From JAVBMU01 sp031551755 (lineage in GTDB: Bacteria > Actinomycetota > Actinomycetes > Actinomycetales > Cellulomonadaceae), in the NCBI GenBank assembly GCA_031551755.1, contig JAVBNE010000013.1, positions 1 through 64,000 on the forward strand: DNA of 64,000 nucleotides, written 5' to 3'. Shown here in pieces: positions 19,138 through 26,823 of the stretch (the first letter of the stretch is position 1; the number at the start of each line of letters is the position of its first letter). The notes under the pieces were generated by a model, which worked only from the letters and a program-made list of their open reading frames with translations, was not told the origin of the DNA and did no database searches. The position numbers and the translations under genes were made by a program.

Positions 19138-19172
19138 ACGGCCGTGTCTCCGACTGCCGGGGGCACGGCCGT
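19138..19172 (+). terminator. Hairpin after the DUF4012 gene
   Basis: ACGGCCGTG (19138-19146) pairs with CACGGCCGT (19164-19172), starting 18 bp after the DUF4012 stop. Confidence 0.55.
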
Positions 19173-19223
19173 CGGCCTTCTGCGGCCGGACCACGCACCG
19201 ATTTCTGATCGTGGTCGCTTGCC

Positions 19224-19239
19224 CAGGACGTACGTCCTG
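19224..19239. promoter_or_regulatory. Perfect 16-bp palindrome, possible operator
   Basis: CAGGACGTACGTCCTG is fully self-complementary. It lies about 180 bp upstream of the LAXTG surface protein, and a partial copy follows at 19254-19262. No binding protein can be named. Confidence 0.35.
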
Positions 19240-19418
19240 GAGGGACATAGACTGACGTCCTGATTCAGGCTTGAACACCTCATTGGTCATGTAGAGGCCA
19301 AGCGAAGGTAACCGACCAAATTCACCCTCTCTTCGAGTCCGAATTCAAGCCGATCTCCCAGTAGTCTCCCGAATAGATGTCCACGTCGCCCGGGATCCAT
19401 CATTGACACGGAGTCATC

Positions 19419-20453
19419 ATGAACACTTCGCAACGTCCCCGGGTGTGGCGCACCGCGCTCATCGGCGGAGTCCTCACCCTCTTGGTGGGCTATGGAAGCG
19501 CTGCCACCGCCTCGGTCGGGAGCACTATCTATGTGCCCGAGCCGACGATCGACGTCTCCGTCCACAAGCCGGTATGCGACGGTGATGTGCCCTATCTGGA
19601 GTACCAGGTCGACGTCACCGACACCCCCAACACGACAGTCGATATCACGTGGGACAACCCCAGCGGCCCCGACGTCGTCCAGTCGGGTCGCCCCCTGTCC
19701 GGACGTGTGCTGTGGCCCGGCGCCGTCGTCGACGGAGCGGGCATGCCACTGGACTGGCCGGGCTGGACCAAGGTCGGCGACGACTGGGTCGTCGGCGACG
19801 AGTTCGACTGGGTACGTGAGGGCGTCCAGGTCACCTTCGAGGTCAACCCCGCCCAAACCGTGACAGTGAGCTACCCACCGTCGTCGCCGCAGTGCCTGAC
19901 CAACCCGCCGCAGACGCCGGCTCCCACCATGACGGTTCGGACCTTGACCCCCACCTGCGTCGATGGGGTGGCCTACCTCGACTACGCCGTGGACGTGACC
20001 GGAACCCCGAACACCACAGCCACCCTGACCTGGCACAACCCGGACGGGAATGACGTCGTGCAGACCGGCCAACCCCTGTCCGGCCGAGTGCTATGGCCCG
20101 GCGCCTACCCTGAACGGTTCGTCGCGCTCGCGGCGAGCGACGGTTGGGAACTCGTCAACAACATGTGGATGAACACCGCCGACTACGGCTGGGCGATCGG
20201 GACCGTCGACCTGACGTTCGCCGTCAACCCCGAACGCACTGTCGCCGTGGCGTTCCCTCCGGCAGAGAACTGCGCTGCCATTCAGCCGGCCTCCGCTGAC
20301 TCGGCCGGCTCAGCAGGGAGCGACGACGCCGGCTCATTGGCCCGCACCGGAGCCATGATCGGGCTCTATGCGGGGATCGCTGTGGCGTTGGTCGGCATCG
20401 GCTGGCTCGCGCTCTACCTCTCACGGCGGAACCGGCAAGGCTCAACGCACTGA
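19419..20453 (+). CDS. Cell-wall surface protein with two tandem modules and an LAXTG sorting signal
   Basis: 344 aa. A signal peptide ends at about residue 32. Two homologous modules follow: about 38-165 (VHKPVCDGDVPYLEYQVDVT) and about 170-290 (LTPTCVDGVAYLDYAVDVT). Each contains the repeated phrases TPNTT, QxGxPLSGRVLWPGA and VTFEVNPAQTV / LTFAVNPERTV. The C-terminus has LARTG (307-311), a hydrophobic helix and a short basic tail. LAXTG is the motif preferred by class E sortases in actinobacteria. No sortase gene is in the window. Probably a covalently anchored surface protein; ligand unknown. Confidence 0.82.
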   Translation: MNTSQRPRVWRTALIGGVLTLLVGYGSAATASVGSTIYVPEPTIDVSVHKPVCDGDVPYLEYQVDVTDTPNTTVDITWDNPSGPDVVQSGRPLSGRVLWPGAVVDGAGMPLDWPGWTKVGDDWVVGDEFDWVREGVQVTFEVNPAQTVTVSYPPSSPQCLTNPPQTPAPTMTVRTLTPTCVDGVAYLDYAVDVTGTPNTTATLTWHNPDGNDVVQTGQPLSGRVLWPGAYPERFVALAASDGWELVNNMWMNTADYGWAIGTVDLTFAVNPERTVAVAFPPAENCAAIQPASADSAGSAGSDDAGSLARTGAMIGLYAGIAVALVGIGWLALYLSRRNRQGSTH

Positions 20454-20458
20454 CAACG

Positions 20459-20490
20459 ACCGGTGGCGGGACCCCTGACCCGCCACCGGT
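20459..20490. terminator. 12-bp hairpin between convergent genes
   Basis: ACCGGTGGCGGG (20459-20470) pairs perfectly with CCCGCCACCGGT (20479-20490). It lies just after the LAXTG gene and before the convergent dtd gene. Confidence 0.7.
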
Positions 20491-20500
20491 TCCATGACCT

Positions 20501-20528
20501 GCCGGCGGTACCGTGACCCGCCGCCGGC
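20501..20528. terminator. Second G/C hairpin before dtd
   Basis: GCCGGCGG (20501-20508) pairs with CCGCCGGC (20521-20528). With the preceding hairpin it gives a tandem terminator between convergent units. Confidence 0.5.
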
Positions 20529-20591
20529 CCGGCGGTCCGATACCGCCGCACCCGTCCCGCCCTCCCCGTGGAGTGGCGGGACGTGGTGTAC

Positions 20592-21029
20592 TCAGACCTC
20601 GACGAGGATCGTCATCGGTCCGTCATTGACCGACTCGACGGACATCATCGCGCCGAAACGACCGGTCGCGACCTCGATCCCCCGCCCACGCAGGTCGGCC
20701 ACTAGGACATCGATCAACGGCTCGGCAAGCAGTCCGGGTGCGGCAGCACTCCACGACGGACGCCGGCCCTTGCGAACATCGGCGTACAGCGTGAATTGGC
20801 TGACGACCAAGACGGGGGCCCCGGTGTCGGCGACCGACTCCTCACCTGAGAGGATGCGCAGCTCAGCGATCTTTCGGGCCAGGGTCGACGCCTGAGCCGC
20901 GCCGTCCGTGTGCGTGACGCCGACGAGCGCGAGGATTCCCGGCCGGTCGATCCGGCCGACCACCTCGGGTCCGGCGCGTCCGGCGATCGTGACACAGGCG
21001 CGGTTCACCCGCTGCAGCACTGCCCGCAT
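20592..21029 (-). CDS. dtd: D-aminoacyl-tRNA deacylase
   Basis: 145 aa, the standard length. It hydrolyses D-amino acids (and glycine from mischarged tRNA-Ala) from tRNA. Both active-site signatures are visible: VSQFTLYAD (SQFTL at 77-81) and the C-terminal VNDGPMT variant of the NxGPxT cross-subunit motif. The start at MRAVLQRVN is the family start; an in-frame extension to 21098 is not conserved in type. It is last in a minus-strand run: nitrobindin, ygfZ, FUSC, DUF2516, dtd. Only 4 bp separate it from DUF2516. Confidence 0.95.
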   Translation of the reverse strand: MRAVLQRVNRACVTIAGRAGPEVVGRIDRPGILALVGVTHTDGAAQASTLARKIAELRILSGEESVADTGAPVLVVSQFTLYADVRKGRRPSWSAAAPGLLAEPLIDVLVADLRGRGIEVATGRFGAMMSVESVNDGPMTILVEV

Positions 21030-21033
21030 CGGG

Positions 21034-21381
21034 TCACCACCCGCCGGGTCGACCGCCCGATCCCGACCGTCCACCGGAGCCGGAACGTCCACCACCATAC
21101 GGACTCACCCGGGGTCGCACGTCGACCCAGTAGATGATCGCGGGCACGACCGCCAACACGTTGAGGAAGCTCGGACTCGTCAGCATCATCGGCGGCAGTC
21201 CGAGGAAACCGATGACGGTCGCCACCCCGAGGATCAGCAGCCACAGTTGTTTGGTGAGCTTACCCTCGGCAGTGAATGCGCGGGCCGGGCGACGTGCAGC
21301 GTCGAAGAGCGCGACCGCCTGAGTCACGAAAACGGCCACCGCGAGCACGATCAAGACGAGAAACTGCAGGTCTCCGAACAC
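21034..21381 (-). CDS. DUF2516 family small membrane protein
   Basis: 115 aa. Three or so membrane helices are visible (about 5-30, 45-65 and 70-90), followed by PAIIYWVDVRPRV and a Gly/Ser/Arg low-complexity tail. The sequence FxxxxxFDAARRP matches the actinobacterial DUF2516 family. It lies in a tight cluster, 18 bp after the FUSC stop and 4 bp before dtd. Function unknown. Confidence 0.85.
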   Translation of the reverse strand: MFGDLQFLVLIVLAVAVFVTQAVALFDAARRPARAFTAEGKLTKQLWLLILGVATVIGFLGLPPMMLTSPSFLNVLAVVPAIIYWVDVRPRVSPYGGGRSGSGGRSGSGGRPGGW

Positions 21382-21399
21382 CCCTTGAGCTTACGGGAA

Positions 21400-22599
21400 C
21401 TACAACACCGGCAACGCGTCCCGAGCCGCCTGGGGATCGGCCCCGGCAGCCTCCAGCATGTCGACGATCGGCGAGCGCAGGAGCACCACGAGGGACTGGA
21501 CCTGCCAGTCGCCGTTGCCCAACACATGCGGATCGGCCAACTGGGCCGCTGCCAGGAGGTACTCCCGGGCCACCGCCAGATCGCGACTGGCACCGATCGC
21601 CTCCGCCAACACCTCGGCCGCATTGCCGAACTGCTCCATGAGGTCGGCCAACGCAGCGAGGTCGTGGTCACCACCCACAACGGCCAGGGCACGCCGCGCG
21701 ATAACCCGCAGGCCGTTCATGGCCCGATCGCCCACCACCGCCTGCCGCTCCAACAACCCCAGCTCAGCCAGATGTCGACGGCCGACGGCGTTCATGCGGG
21801 CGACCTCGCGAGCGCTGCGGGCCGCCGTGAGCCACTCCTCGAAGGACGGCTCCGCGGAACGCGCACGCAACAGCCCAGCCTCGACATCGTGTGCCTCGTG
21901 GCTACGCAAACCCGCTGCCAGCAGATCCACCGTGACCGCCAATTCCCTGATGGCATGAGCTCCCAGCCCACGCGACCTGCGCCGTGGATCGCCGGGAGTC
22001 AGCACGACCACGGCCAAGGCGATGGCACCGCCGACCAGGGCATCGATCCAGCGGCCCAGGGGTCCGGCGGTACCGAGCGCAGGTAGCCCGACGATCACGA
22101 GTGACTGGACCCCCGCCTGAACCGTGAGCAGCACCCCACGGTCGATGAAGCGCGCGGCGAGCGTCGAAGCAGCCAGTACGACGGAGACTTGCCACCACCC
22201 ACTGCCGATGAAGTGAACGACCAGGTCGCCCAGCCCCACCCCGATGGCCACACCGACCGCGACCTCGACGGTCCGCCGCAGTTCGCGGTCTTGACTGAAG
22301 CCGAGACAGACCCACGCGCACACGGGCGCGAAGAACGGGGCGGTGTGCCCCAGTCCGTAACGCGCGATCAGATAGGCGATCCCGGCCGCGAGGGAAGCCT
22401 GCACGATCGGCCAGAAGGCGACCCGGACTCGCCAGCCACCCTGCCTGAGCCGGGTCCGGAAGACCAATCGCCGCCGTACGGCTCGACCGAGCGTCCGTCG
22501 AGCCTCTTGGGGCTTCTCGTTTCCTTCGGTGACCGGGTGACTTTCGGGCGGAGGACCGGCCGCATTCGGCGGATCCGCAGGTGGGATCGCCGCGTTCAC
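21400..22599 (-). CDS. FUSC family membrane protein (aromatic acid exporter-like)
   Basis: 399 aa. The N-terminal half has about six membrane helices: FWPIVQASLAAGIAYLIAR, then HTAPFFAPVCAWVCLGFS and RRTVEVAVGVAIGVGLGDL. These are the FUSC/aromatic acid exporter signatures. The C-terminal half is a soluble alpha-helical domain (about 215-395). The GTG start overlaps the ygfZ stop by 4 bp (GTGA), which decides the start over longer in-frame extensions. Likely an efflux component for aromatic or related acids; substrate not determinable. Confidence 0.85.
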   Translation of the reverse strand: MNAAIPPADPPNAAGPPPESHPVTEGNEKPQEARRTLGRAVRRRLVFRTRLRQGGWRVRVAFWPIVQASLAAGIAYLIARYGLGHTAPFFAPVCAWVCLGFSQDRELRRTVEVAVGVAIGVGLGDLVVHFIGSGWWQVSVVLAASTLAARFIDRGVLLTVQAGVQSLVIVGLPALGTAGPLGRWIDALVGGAIALAVVVLTPGDPRRRSRGLGAHAIRELAVTVDLLAAGLRSHEAHDVEAGLLRARSAEPSFEEWLTAARSAREVARMNAVGRRHLAELGLLERQAVVGDRAMNGLRVIARRALAVVGGDHDLAALADLMEQFGNAAEVLAEAIGASRDLAVAREYLLAAAQLADPHVLGNGDWQVQSLVVLLRSPIVDMLEAAGADPQAARDALPVL

Positions 22600-23777
22600 A
22601 GCAGACCGGGAGGTGAGCCGGGGCGCGGCCCCAGCCCCTGAGCCACTGGTCCGCGAGCCGCCGGACGGTCGACCGAGACGCCCTCTCCGGGCACGATCTC
22701 CTCCTGGGCCGCCGCCACCGGCACTTCTCCAGGTCCCGCCACTACGAACACGGCATCCAGGGGCACCGACCGCTTGACGACGGCTAGGGCCACCGGACCC
22801 AGTTCGTGATGCCGGGCGACCGAGGTCACCGTGCCGACCTGCCGGCCGGCGCCGGATACGGGCGGCGGTGCCCCATCGGCACCACCCGCGACCAACCGGA
22901 CGGCGGCCCCGATCTCGGGTAGGACATGCTCGGAACCGTCGAGCTGAAGCGCAACCAGGCGACGAGGTGGGCGACCCAGGTTGTGGACCCGGGCGACTGT
23001 CTCCTGCCCCCGGTAGCACCCCTTGCGCAGATGGACGGCGGTGCGAAGCCAGTCGAGTTCGTGCGGCACGGTACGGTGGTCGACCTCGGTGGCCAGGCGC
23101 GGCCGCCAGGCAGCCACCCGCAGCGCCTCGGTGGCCCAGCTTCCTACCAGGCGGGCACCTTGCGCTTCCCGCTCCGCGATGGCTGCCGCCAACTTAGCGC
23201 GCGGCACGATCACCAACCGCCAAGGCCGCTCACGACCGGGATGCTCCGTCGCCTGGGGGCCGTACCGGGTGCCACCCGGCGCGACCTCCGGCCACGGATC
23301 ACGCCATGTGAGTGGTTCATCGGCAGTACCCTCGGCATCGACCGGCTCCCCGAATACCGCGAACTCCTCGGTGACGTCGGCCACGTCGACCCGCAGCATG
23401 AAGCGCATCGACTCCAGCCACTCGACGAAGGGGCGGGCGTCGGCGGCCTCGGTGATGAGCCAGGTGGCCGTCCCGTCGTCGACCACCGCCCCAGCGTGTT
23501 CGATGTGACCGTTCGGGGAGAGCACGAGCAACTCCGTGGACGTCCGTGGGGCAAGGCCGACCATGTCCTGAGAGGTGATCGAATGCAGCCAGGACAGCCG
23601 ATCGGGTCCGGCGACCCGGATGATACCGAGGTGGGACTGGTCTGCTACGGCTCGGCCGGCCACCAAGGCGCGCTGTTCACCGACTGGGTCGCCGTAATGC
23701 CAGGCCACGCCCTCATCAGCGCCGACGGCGCCGACCGCCCCGCTGCGCTCGAGTAGCGGACTGCGATAGCCGGTCAT
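22596..23777 (-). CDS. ygfZ: YgfZ/GcvT-domain folate-binding protein (Fe-S cluster maintenance)
   Basis: 393 aa. A tetrahydrofolate-binding GcvT-like fold with the diagnostic KGCYRGQE motif at 252-259, whose cysteine is essential in characterised YgfZ proteins. These proteins support assembly or repair of some Fe-S enzymes. The start at MTGYRSPL follows a GGGGGAGG site; a start at 23801 is possible but lacks a site. The stop overlaps the FUSC start. The C-terminal ~45 residues are Pro/Gly-rich and probably disordered. Confidence 0.92.
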   Translation of the reverse strand: MTGYRSPLLERSGAVGAVGADEGVAWHYGDPVGEQRALVAGRAVADQSHLGIIRVAGPDRLSWLHSITSQDMVGLAPRTSTELLVLSPNGHIEHAGAVVDDGTATWLITEAADARPFVEWLESMRFMLRVDVADVTEEFAVFGEPVDAEGTADEPLTWRDPWPEVAPGGTRYGPQATEHPGRERPWRLVIVPRAKLAAAIAEREAQGARLVGSWATEALRVAAWRPRLATEVDHRTVPHELDWLRTAVHLRKGCYRGQETVARVHNLGRPPRRLVALQLDGSEHVLPEIGAAVRLVAGGADGAPPPVSGAGRQVGTVTSVARHHELGPVALAVVKRSVPLDAVFVVAGPGEVPVAAAQEEIVPGEGVSVDRPAARGPVAQGLGPRPGSPPGLL

Positions 23778-23797
23778 GATGCCTCCCCCGGTTTGCC

Positions 23798-24370
23798 TCA
23801 ATCAGCGTGCACGCGGGCCAGCGTCGCGGATGCATAGGACTGCAACGGGTGACCGAAGGCTGCCAGTTCCCACACCCACATGAGCCGGCCTTCGACCAAT
23901 CCGAAGAGCCGTTTGGAGGCCGTCACCTCGGCGCCGGTGGCCGTGCGGGCGATCAGGTCGCTGGCGAGGTCGATCCGGCCCTTTCCGACGGTACCGAGAT
24001 AGACACTCACCCGGCCGGCCGGGTCGGCGAGCAACACCTCGAGGGGGTGCAGGTCAGGCGCCAGTTCGGGTGGCCGGTCTGTCGACACCCGCCAGTAACC
24101 GGTCTCAGTGGACCACACGGGTGCGTCTGCGTCTGTGGGCAGTTCACGAGCGGCCTCAGCCGGGTCGCTCGGCACCGGGCCGTCCAGGACGCGCACGGTC
24201 GACTCATAGCGCAGGTAAGGGCCGCCGTCGTGGTCGACGACGACGTCATTCACCAGCCGCGCCTCGGGTATGCCGGGGTAGGCGATGACACCGTGACCCC
24301 GCCAGCGACCCACCAACCATGCCAGCGGGTACACCTCGGGCGCGAGACCGTCCGGGAGCTCAAGGGCCAT
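23798..24370 (-). CDS. Nitrobindin-family heme-binding beta-barrel protein (DUF1794/FABP-like)
   Basis: 190 aa. The N-terminal VGRWRGHGVIAYPGI contains the GxWxGxG signature of nitrobindins. ETGYWRVST and the C-terminal beta strands fit the ten-stranded barrel. Characterised members bind ferric heme and isomerise peroxynitrite or react with NO. I cannot place the axial histidine with certainty. It ends 20 bp upstream of ygfZ on the same strand, a pairing I recall from mycobacteria. Confidence 0.85.
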   Translation of the reverse strand: MALELPDGLAPEVYPLAWLVGRWRGHGVIAYPGIPEARLVNDVVVDHDGGPYLRYESTVRVLDGPVPSDPAEAARELPTDADAPVWSTETGYWRVSTDRPPELAPDLHPLEVLLADPAGRVSVYLGTVGKGRIDLASDLIARTATGAEVTASKRLFGLVEGRLMWVWELAAFGHPLQSYASATLARVHAD

Positions 24371-24400
24371 CTGCCGGCCTCCGAGCACCGCCGACCCAGG

Positions 24401-24514
24401 TCAGCGCTGGCCCTTGTAGAGCTTGTAGACGACAAACCCGGCGAACCACATGATCGTGCAGGTCGCGACAACCAGCAGGCCGATGAAGAGGGCTTCGAGA
24501 GCTTCGACACTCAT
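24401..24514 (-). CDS. 37-aa single-span membrane protein
   Basis: Encodes MSVEALEALFIGLLVVATCT followed by a short remainder ending in YKLYKGQR. It has one membrane helix (about 9-30) and a basic cytoplasmic-type tail. The ATG lies 6 nt after TAGGAT (24521-24526 on the minus strand), the same leaderless pattern as many genes here, which supports expression. It precedes nitrobindin by 30 bp. Function unknown. Confidence 0.6.
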   Translation of the reverse strand: MSVEALEALFIGLLVVATCTIMWFAGFVVYKLYKGQR

Positions 24515-24559
24515 GGGCTGATCCTACCTGGCCGCGACGACACCCCCTACGCTCACTGA
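24515..24559. promoter_or_regulatory. 45-bp divergent leaderless promoter region
   Basis: Minus strand: TAGGAT at 24526-24521, then 6 nt, then ATG 24514. Plus strand: TACGCT at 24548-24553, then 6 nt, then ATG 24560. Both -10 boxes fit in 45 bp, so the -35 regions must overlap the opposite promoter and polymerases may compete. Confidence 0.6.
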
Positions 24560-24937
24560 ATGACCGAAGGAAGCAGCCGACGTTCGCTCGTCATCAAGAC
24601 CTCCGCAGGCCTGACCAACCCGGAATCGACCAACCAGGCGTTCACCGTGGCAGCCGCCGCCGTGGCCGCCGGCGTCCCTGTCAGTGTCTGGCTGACAGGC
24701 GAGTCGAGCTGGCTCGCATTGCCGGGCCGCGCAGGCGAGTTGACCTTGGCACATGCGGCTCCCGTAGGGGATCTGATCGAGGTGATCCTCGCGGCCGGCA
24801 CCCTCACGGTCTGCACCCAATGCGCCGCTCGCCGCGACATTGCCGCTGACGATCTGATCCCAGGTGCCCGCATCGCGGGGGCAGCGGTCTTCGTCGAGGA
24901 GATCATGCAGCCGGGCGCCCAAGCGCTCGTGTACTGA
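24560..24937 (+). CDS. DsrE/DsrF-like sulfur-relay family protein
   Basis: 125 aa. An alpha/beta fold of the DsrE type: LVIKTSAGLTNPESTNQAF at the N-terminus, then VPVSVWLTGESSW, and LTVCTQCAARRDI with two cysteines spaced CxxC, as expected for persulfide relay. No partner sulfur genes are adjacent. The ATG lies 6 nt after TACGCT (leaderless). Confidence 0.8.
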   Translation: MTEGSSRRSLVIKTSAGLTNPESTNQAFTVAAAAVAAGVPVSVWLTGESSWLALPGRAGELTLAHAAPVGDLIEVILAAGTLTVCTQCAARRDIAADDLIPGARIAGAAVFVEEIMQPGAQALVY

Positions 24938-25020
24938 CCGGCGGCCGCTGCCCGGCGCTGCGCACGCGCATGCCTCAGCGGCTGTCGCGCGCCTGAGGAG
25001 TCCGCCGCAGCGACAGCGCC

Positions 25021-25755
25021 TCAGCCGACGATGACACGGCCGACCACGAAGATGAGCGTGCCGCCCACCGCTACCGGTACCGCTGACGAGCAGGCCGCCG
25101 CCCATCGCCCGCGACTCTCGGGAAGCTGGTCGAAGAGCAGATCAAGAGCACCCACGAGGAGCCCGGCCACCGCACCCGCCCACAGACCGCTGAGTAGATC
25201 AAGATTCGGCATCAGCGCCCCGACACCACCACCTGCTCCGACCGCAAGGGCGAACGTGGCGAAGGCACTGGCCAACCCATGCAGGGGTAAGGCGGAGATC
25301 GCCGACGCCACGGCGAGCGCCACCGCGCAGGTCACCACGAGGTCCGCGCCGGCCTCGGTCCGGCCCGCCGCGATCCACCCCGCACACGAGACCGCGACCA
25401 CTACGCCGCTGACGGTCCCGGCCAAGGAGTCGACCAGATCCACCCGGCCGCCGGGGCGCAGCAACTCCGCGACGAAGGCGAGCACGACCGCCATCGCCAG
25501 GACGATCGGCAGCTGCCGCAGCGCCGGTTCGCCCTGGGTGGCATAAGCCGTCGCCACGGCTCCCACACCGGCCACTGCGACGACGACCCGAGCACCGCCA
25601 TAGGCGGGGAGGCGCAGCAACGCGGGCCAGCCACCTGCGACCACGACGGCCAGTGCCCCGGCGGCGATGGCCAGTGGAAACACGCCGAAATAGGCCGCGA
25701 CCGCGATGACAGCGGCGAAACAGGCCGAGACCACGGCCCTCGTCGACAGATCCAC
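25021..25755 (-). CDS. Polytopic membrane protein of unknown function
   Basis: 244 aa, almost entirely hydrophobic with about seven predicted helices rich in Ala, Val and Gly. It starts with GTG (DLSTRAVVSACFAAVIAVAA). No transporter motif is recognisable. It resembles anonymous actinobacterial permease-like proteins. It stands alone between dsrE and glnR, divergent from glnR. Confidence 0.65.
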   Translation of the reverse strand: MDLSTRAVVSACFAAVIAVAAYFGVFPLAIAAGALAVVVAGGWPALLRLPAYGGARVVVAVAGVGAVATAYATQGEPALRQLPIVLAMAVVLAFVAELLRPGGRVDLVDSLAGTVSGVVVAVSCAGWIAAGRTEAGADLVVTCAVALAVASAISALPLHGLASAFATFALAVGAGGGVGALMPNLDLLSGLWAGAVAGLLVGALDLLFDQLPESRGRWAAACSSAVPVAVGGTLIFVVGRVIVG

Positions 25756-25980
25756 TACACACCGCCTCGTAACCGAGAGGCGGTCGCAGATCTGAGAAGC
25801 ACGTGATGAACCGGCACGCCCCTGAGTGTGTCAGATCGCGGACGTGTTGCCACCCACCTCTCCCGCGCCCCACCGGCCCTGTCCGGCCCCGCCCACGTCC
25901 CACCGGCGCCCCAGCAAAGGCGCACCCCGGCAGCCACGCGATAGCGTACGAACCATCCGGACGACGACGGGGAGGTGCGC

Positions 25981-26823
25981 ATGGCTGACCTGCTGATCCT
26001 CACCACATCTCTGGGCGGATCGAACGAGGTACTCCCCGCACTCGCCTTACTTCCACATCGTGTACGCGTCCTGCCCATGGAGCCCGCCGCCTTGGTCGAA
26101 GCGCCAGGTGTCGATGTCGTCATGCTCGACGCCCGGCGTGATCTCGCCCAGGCGCGGTCGACGAGCCGACTCCTGCGCGCCACGGGGATGACCACCCCGC
26201 TCATCCTGGTGCTGACCGAGGGCGCGCTGACCGTGGTCACCGCCGATTGGGGGGCGAGCGACCTGGTCCTGGCAACCGCCACCCCGGCCGAAGTCGAAGC
26301 CCGGCTGCGACTCGCCGTCGAACGCGCGGCCCAGCGAACGGCGGCGGATGCGCCCGAAGAGATCTCGGCCGGCGATCTGTCGATAGACGCCAGCGGGTAC
26401 ACCGCCCGGCTGCGAGGCCGACCGGTCGATCTGACCTACAAGGAGTTCGAACTCATCAAGTACCTCGTTCAACACCCTGGCCGCGTTTTCACCCGCGCAC
26501 AGCTGCTGCAGGAGGTGTGGGGCTACGACTATTTCGGCGGCACCCGCACCGTTGACGTCCACGTGCGGAGGCTGCGGGCCAAACTCGGCCCCGAACACGA
26601 GCAACTCATCGGCACGGTCCGCAACGTGGGCTACCGATTCGATCTCCCCAAGGACCGCACGGGGGCGTCGGTGACGACCGGCCGGCCGTCGCCGGCGACC
26701 GCCTCGGAACCCGAAGCCGACGAGCCACGAGCACCTGCCGCCTCCCCTTCGGCAGTGACCCCGGCCAACGGCCCGACCGGAACCCATGACACGAAGACGG
26801 TAGGTTCGCGTGGTGACGCCTGA
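25981..26823 (+). CDS. glnR: GlnR-type orphan response regulator of nitrogen metabolism
   Basis: 280 aa. The receiver-like domain (1-110) keeps Asp50 (VDVVMLDARRDLAQARS), the residue used in atypical, non-phosphorylated GlnR dimers. The OmpR-type winged helix (about 130-220) contains DLTYKEFELIKYLVQHPGR and WGYDYFGGTRTVDVHVRRLR, a near-signature of actinobacterial GlnR. GlnR activates ammonium assimilation genes under nitrogen limitation. The C-terminal ~55 residues are Pro/Ala/Thr-rich. The start at ATG 25981 has GGGGAGG 6 nt upstream; GTG 25975 is less likely. It could also influence the nitrogen-related genes at 55-64 kb, which is inference. Confidence 0.93.
   Translation: MADLLILTTSLGGSNEVLPALALLPHRVRVLPMEPAALVEAPGVDVVMLDARRDLAQARSTSRLLRATGMTTPLILVLTEGALTVVTADWGASDLVLATATPAEVEARLRLAVERAAQRTAADAPEEISAGDLSIDASGYTARLRGRPVDLTYKEFELIKYLVQHPGRVFTRAQLLQEVWGYDYFGGTRTVDVHVRRLRAKLGPEHEQLIGTVRNVGYRFDLPKDRTGASVTTGRPSPATASEPEADEPRAPAASPSAVTPANGPTGTHDTKTVGSRGDA

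Larger units (their letters stand above)
19121..19418. other. Intergenic region: terminator, 16-bp palindrome, promoter of the LAXTG gene
   Basis: This 298-bp gap starts with a terminator hairpin for the DUF4012 gene (19138-19172). It then holds the perfect palindrome CAGGACGTACGTCCTG at 19224-19239 and a related half-site GACGTCCTG at 19254-19262. The GGAG ribosome site before 19419 ends it. No protein gene is supported. Confidence 0.55.

Noticed and set aside
22600..23019. N-terminal extension of the FUSC protein
   Set aside because: It overlaps ygfZ coding sequence on the same strand in another frame, and the GTGA overlap at 22596-22599 gives a natural start.
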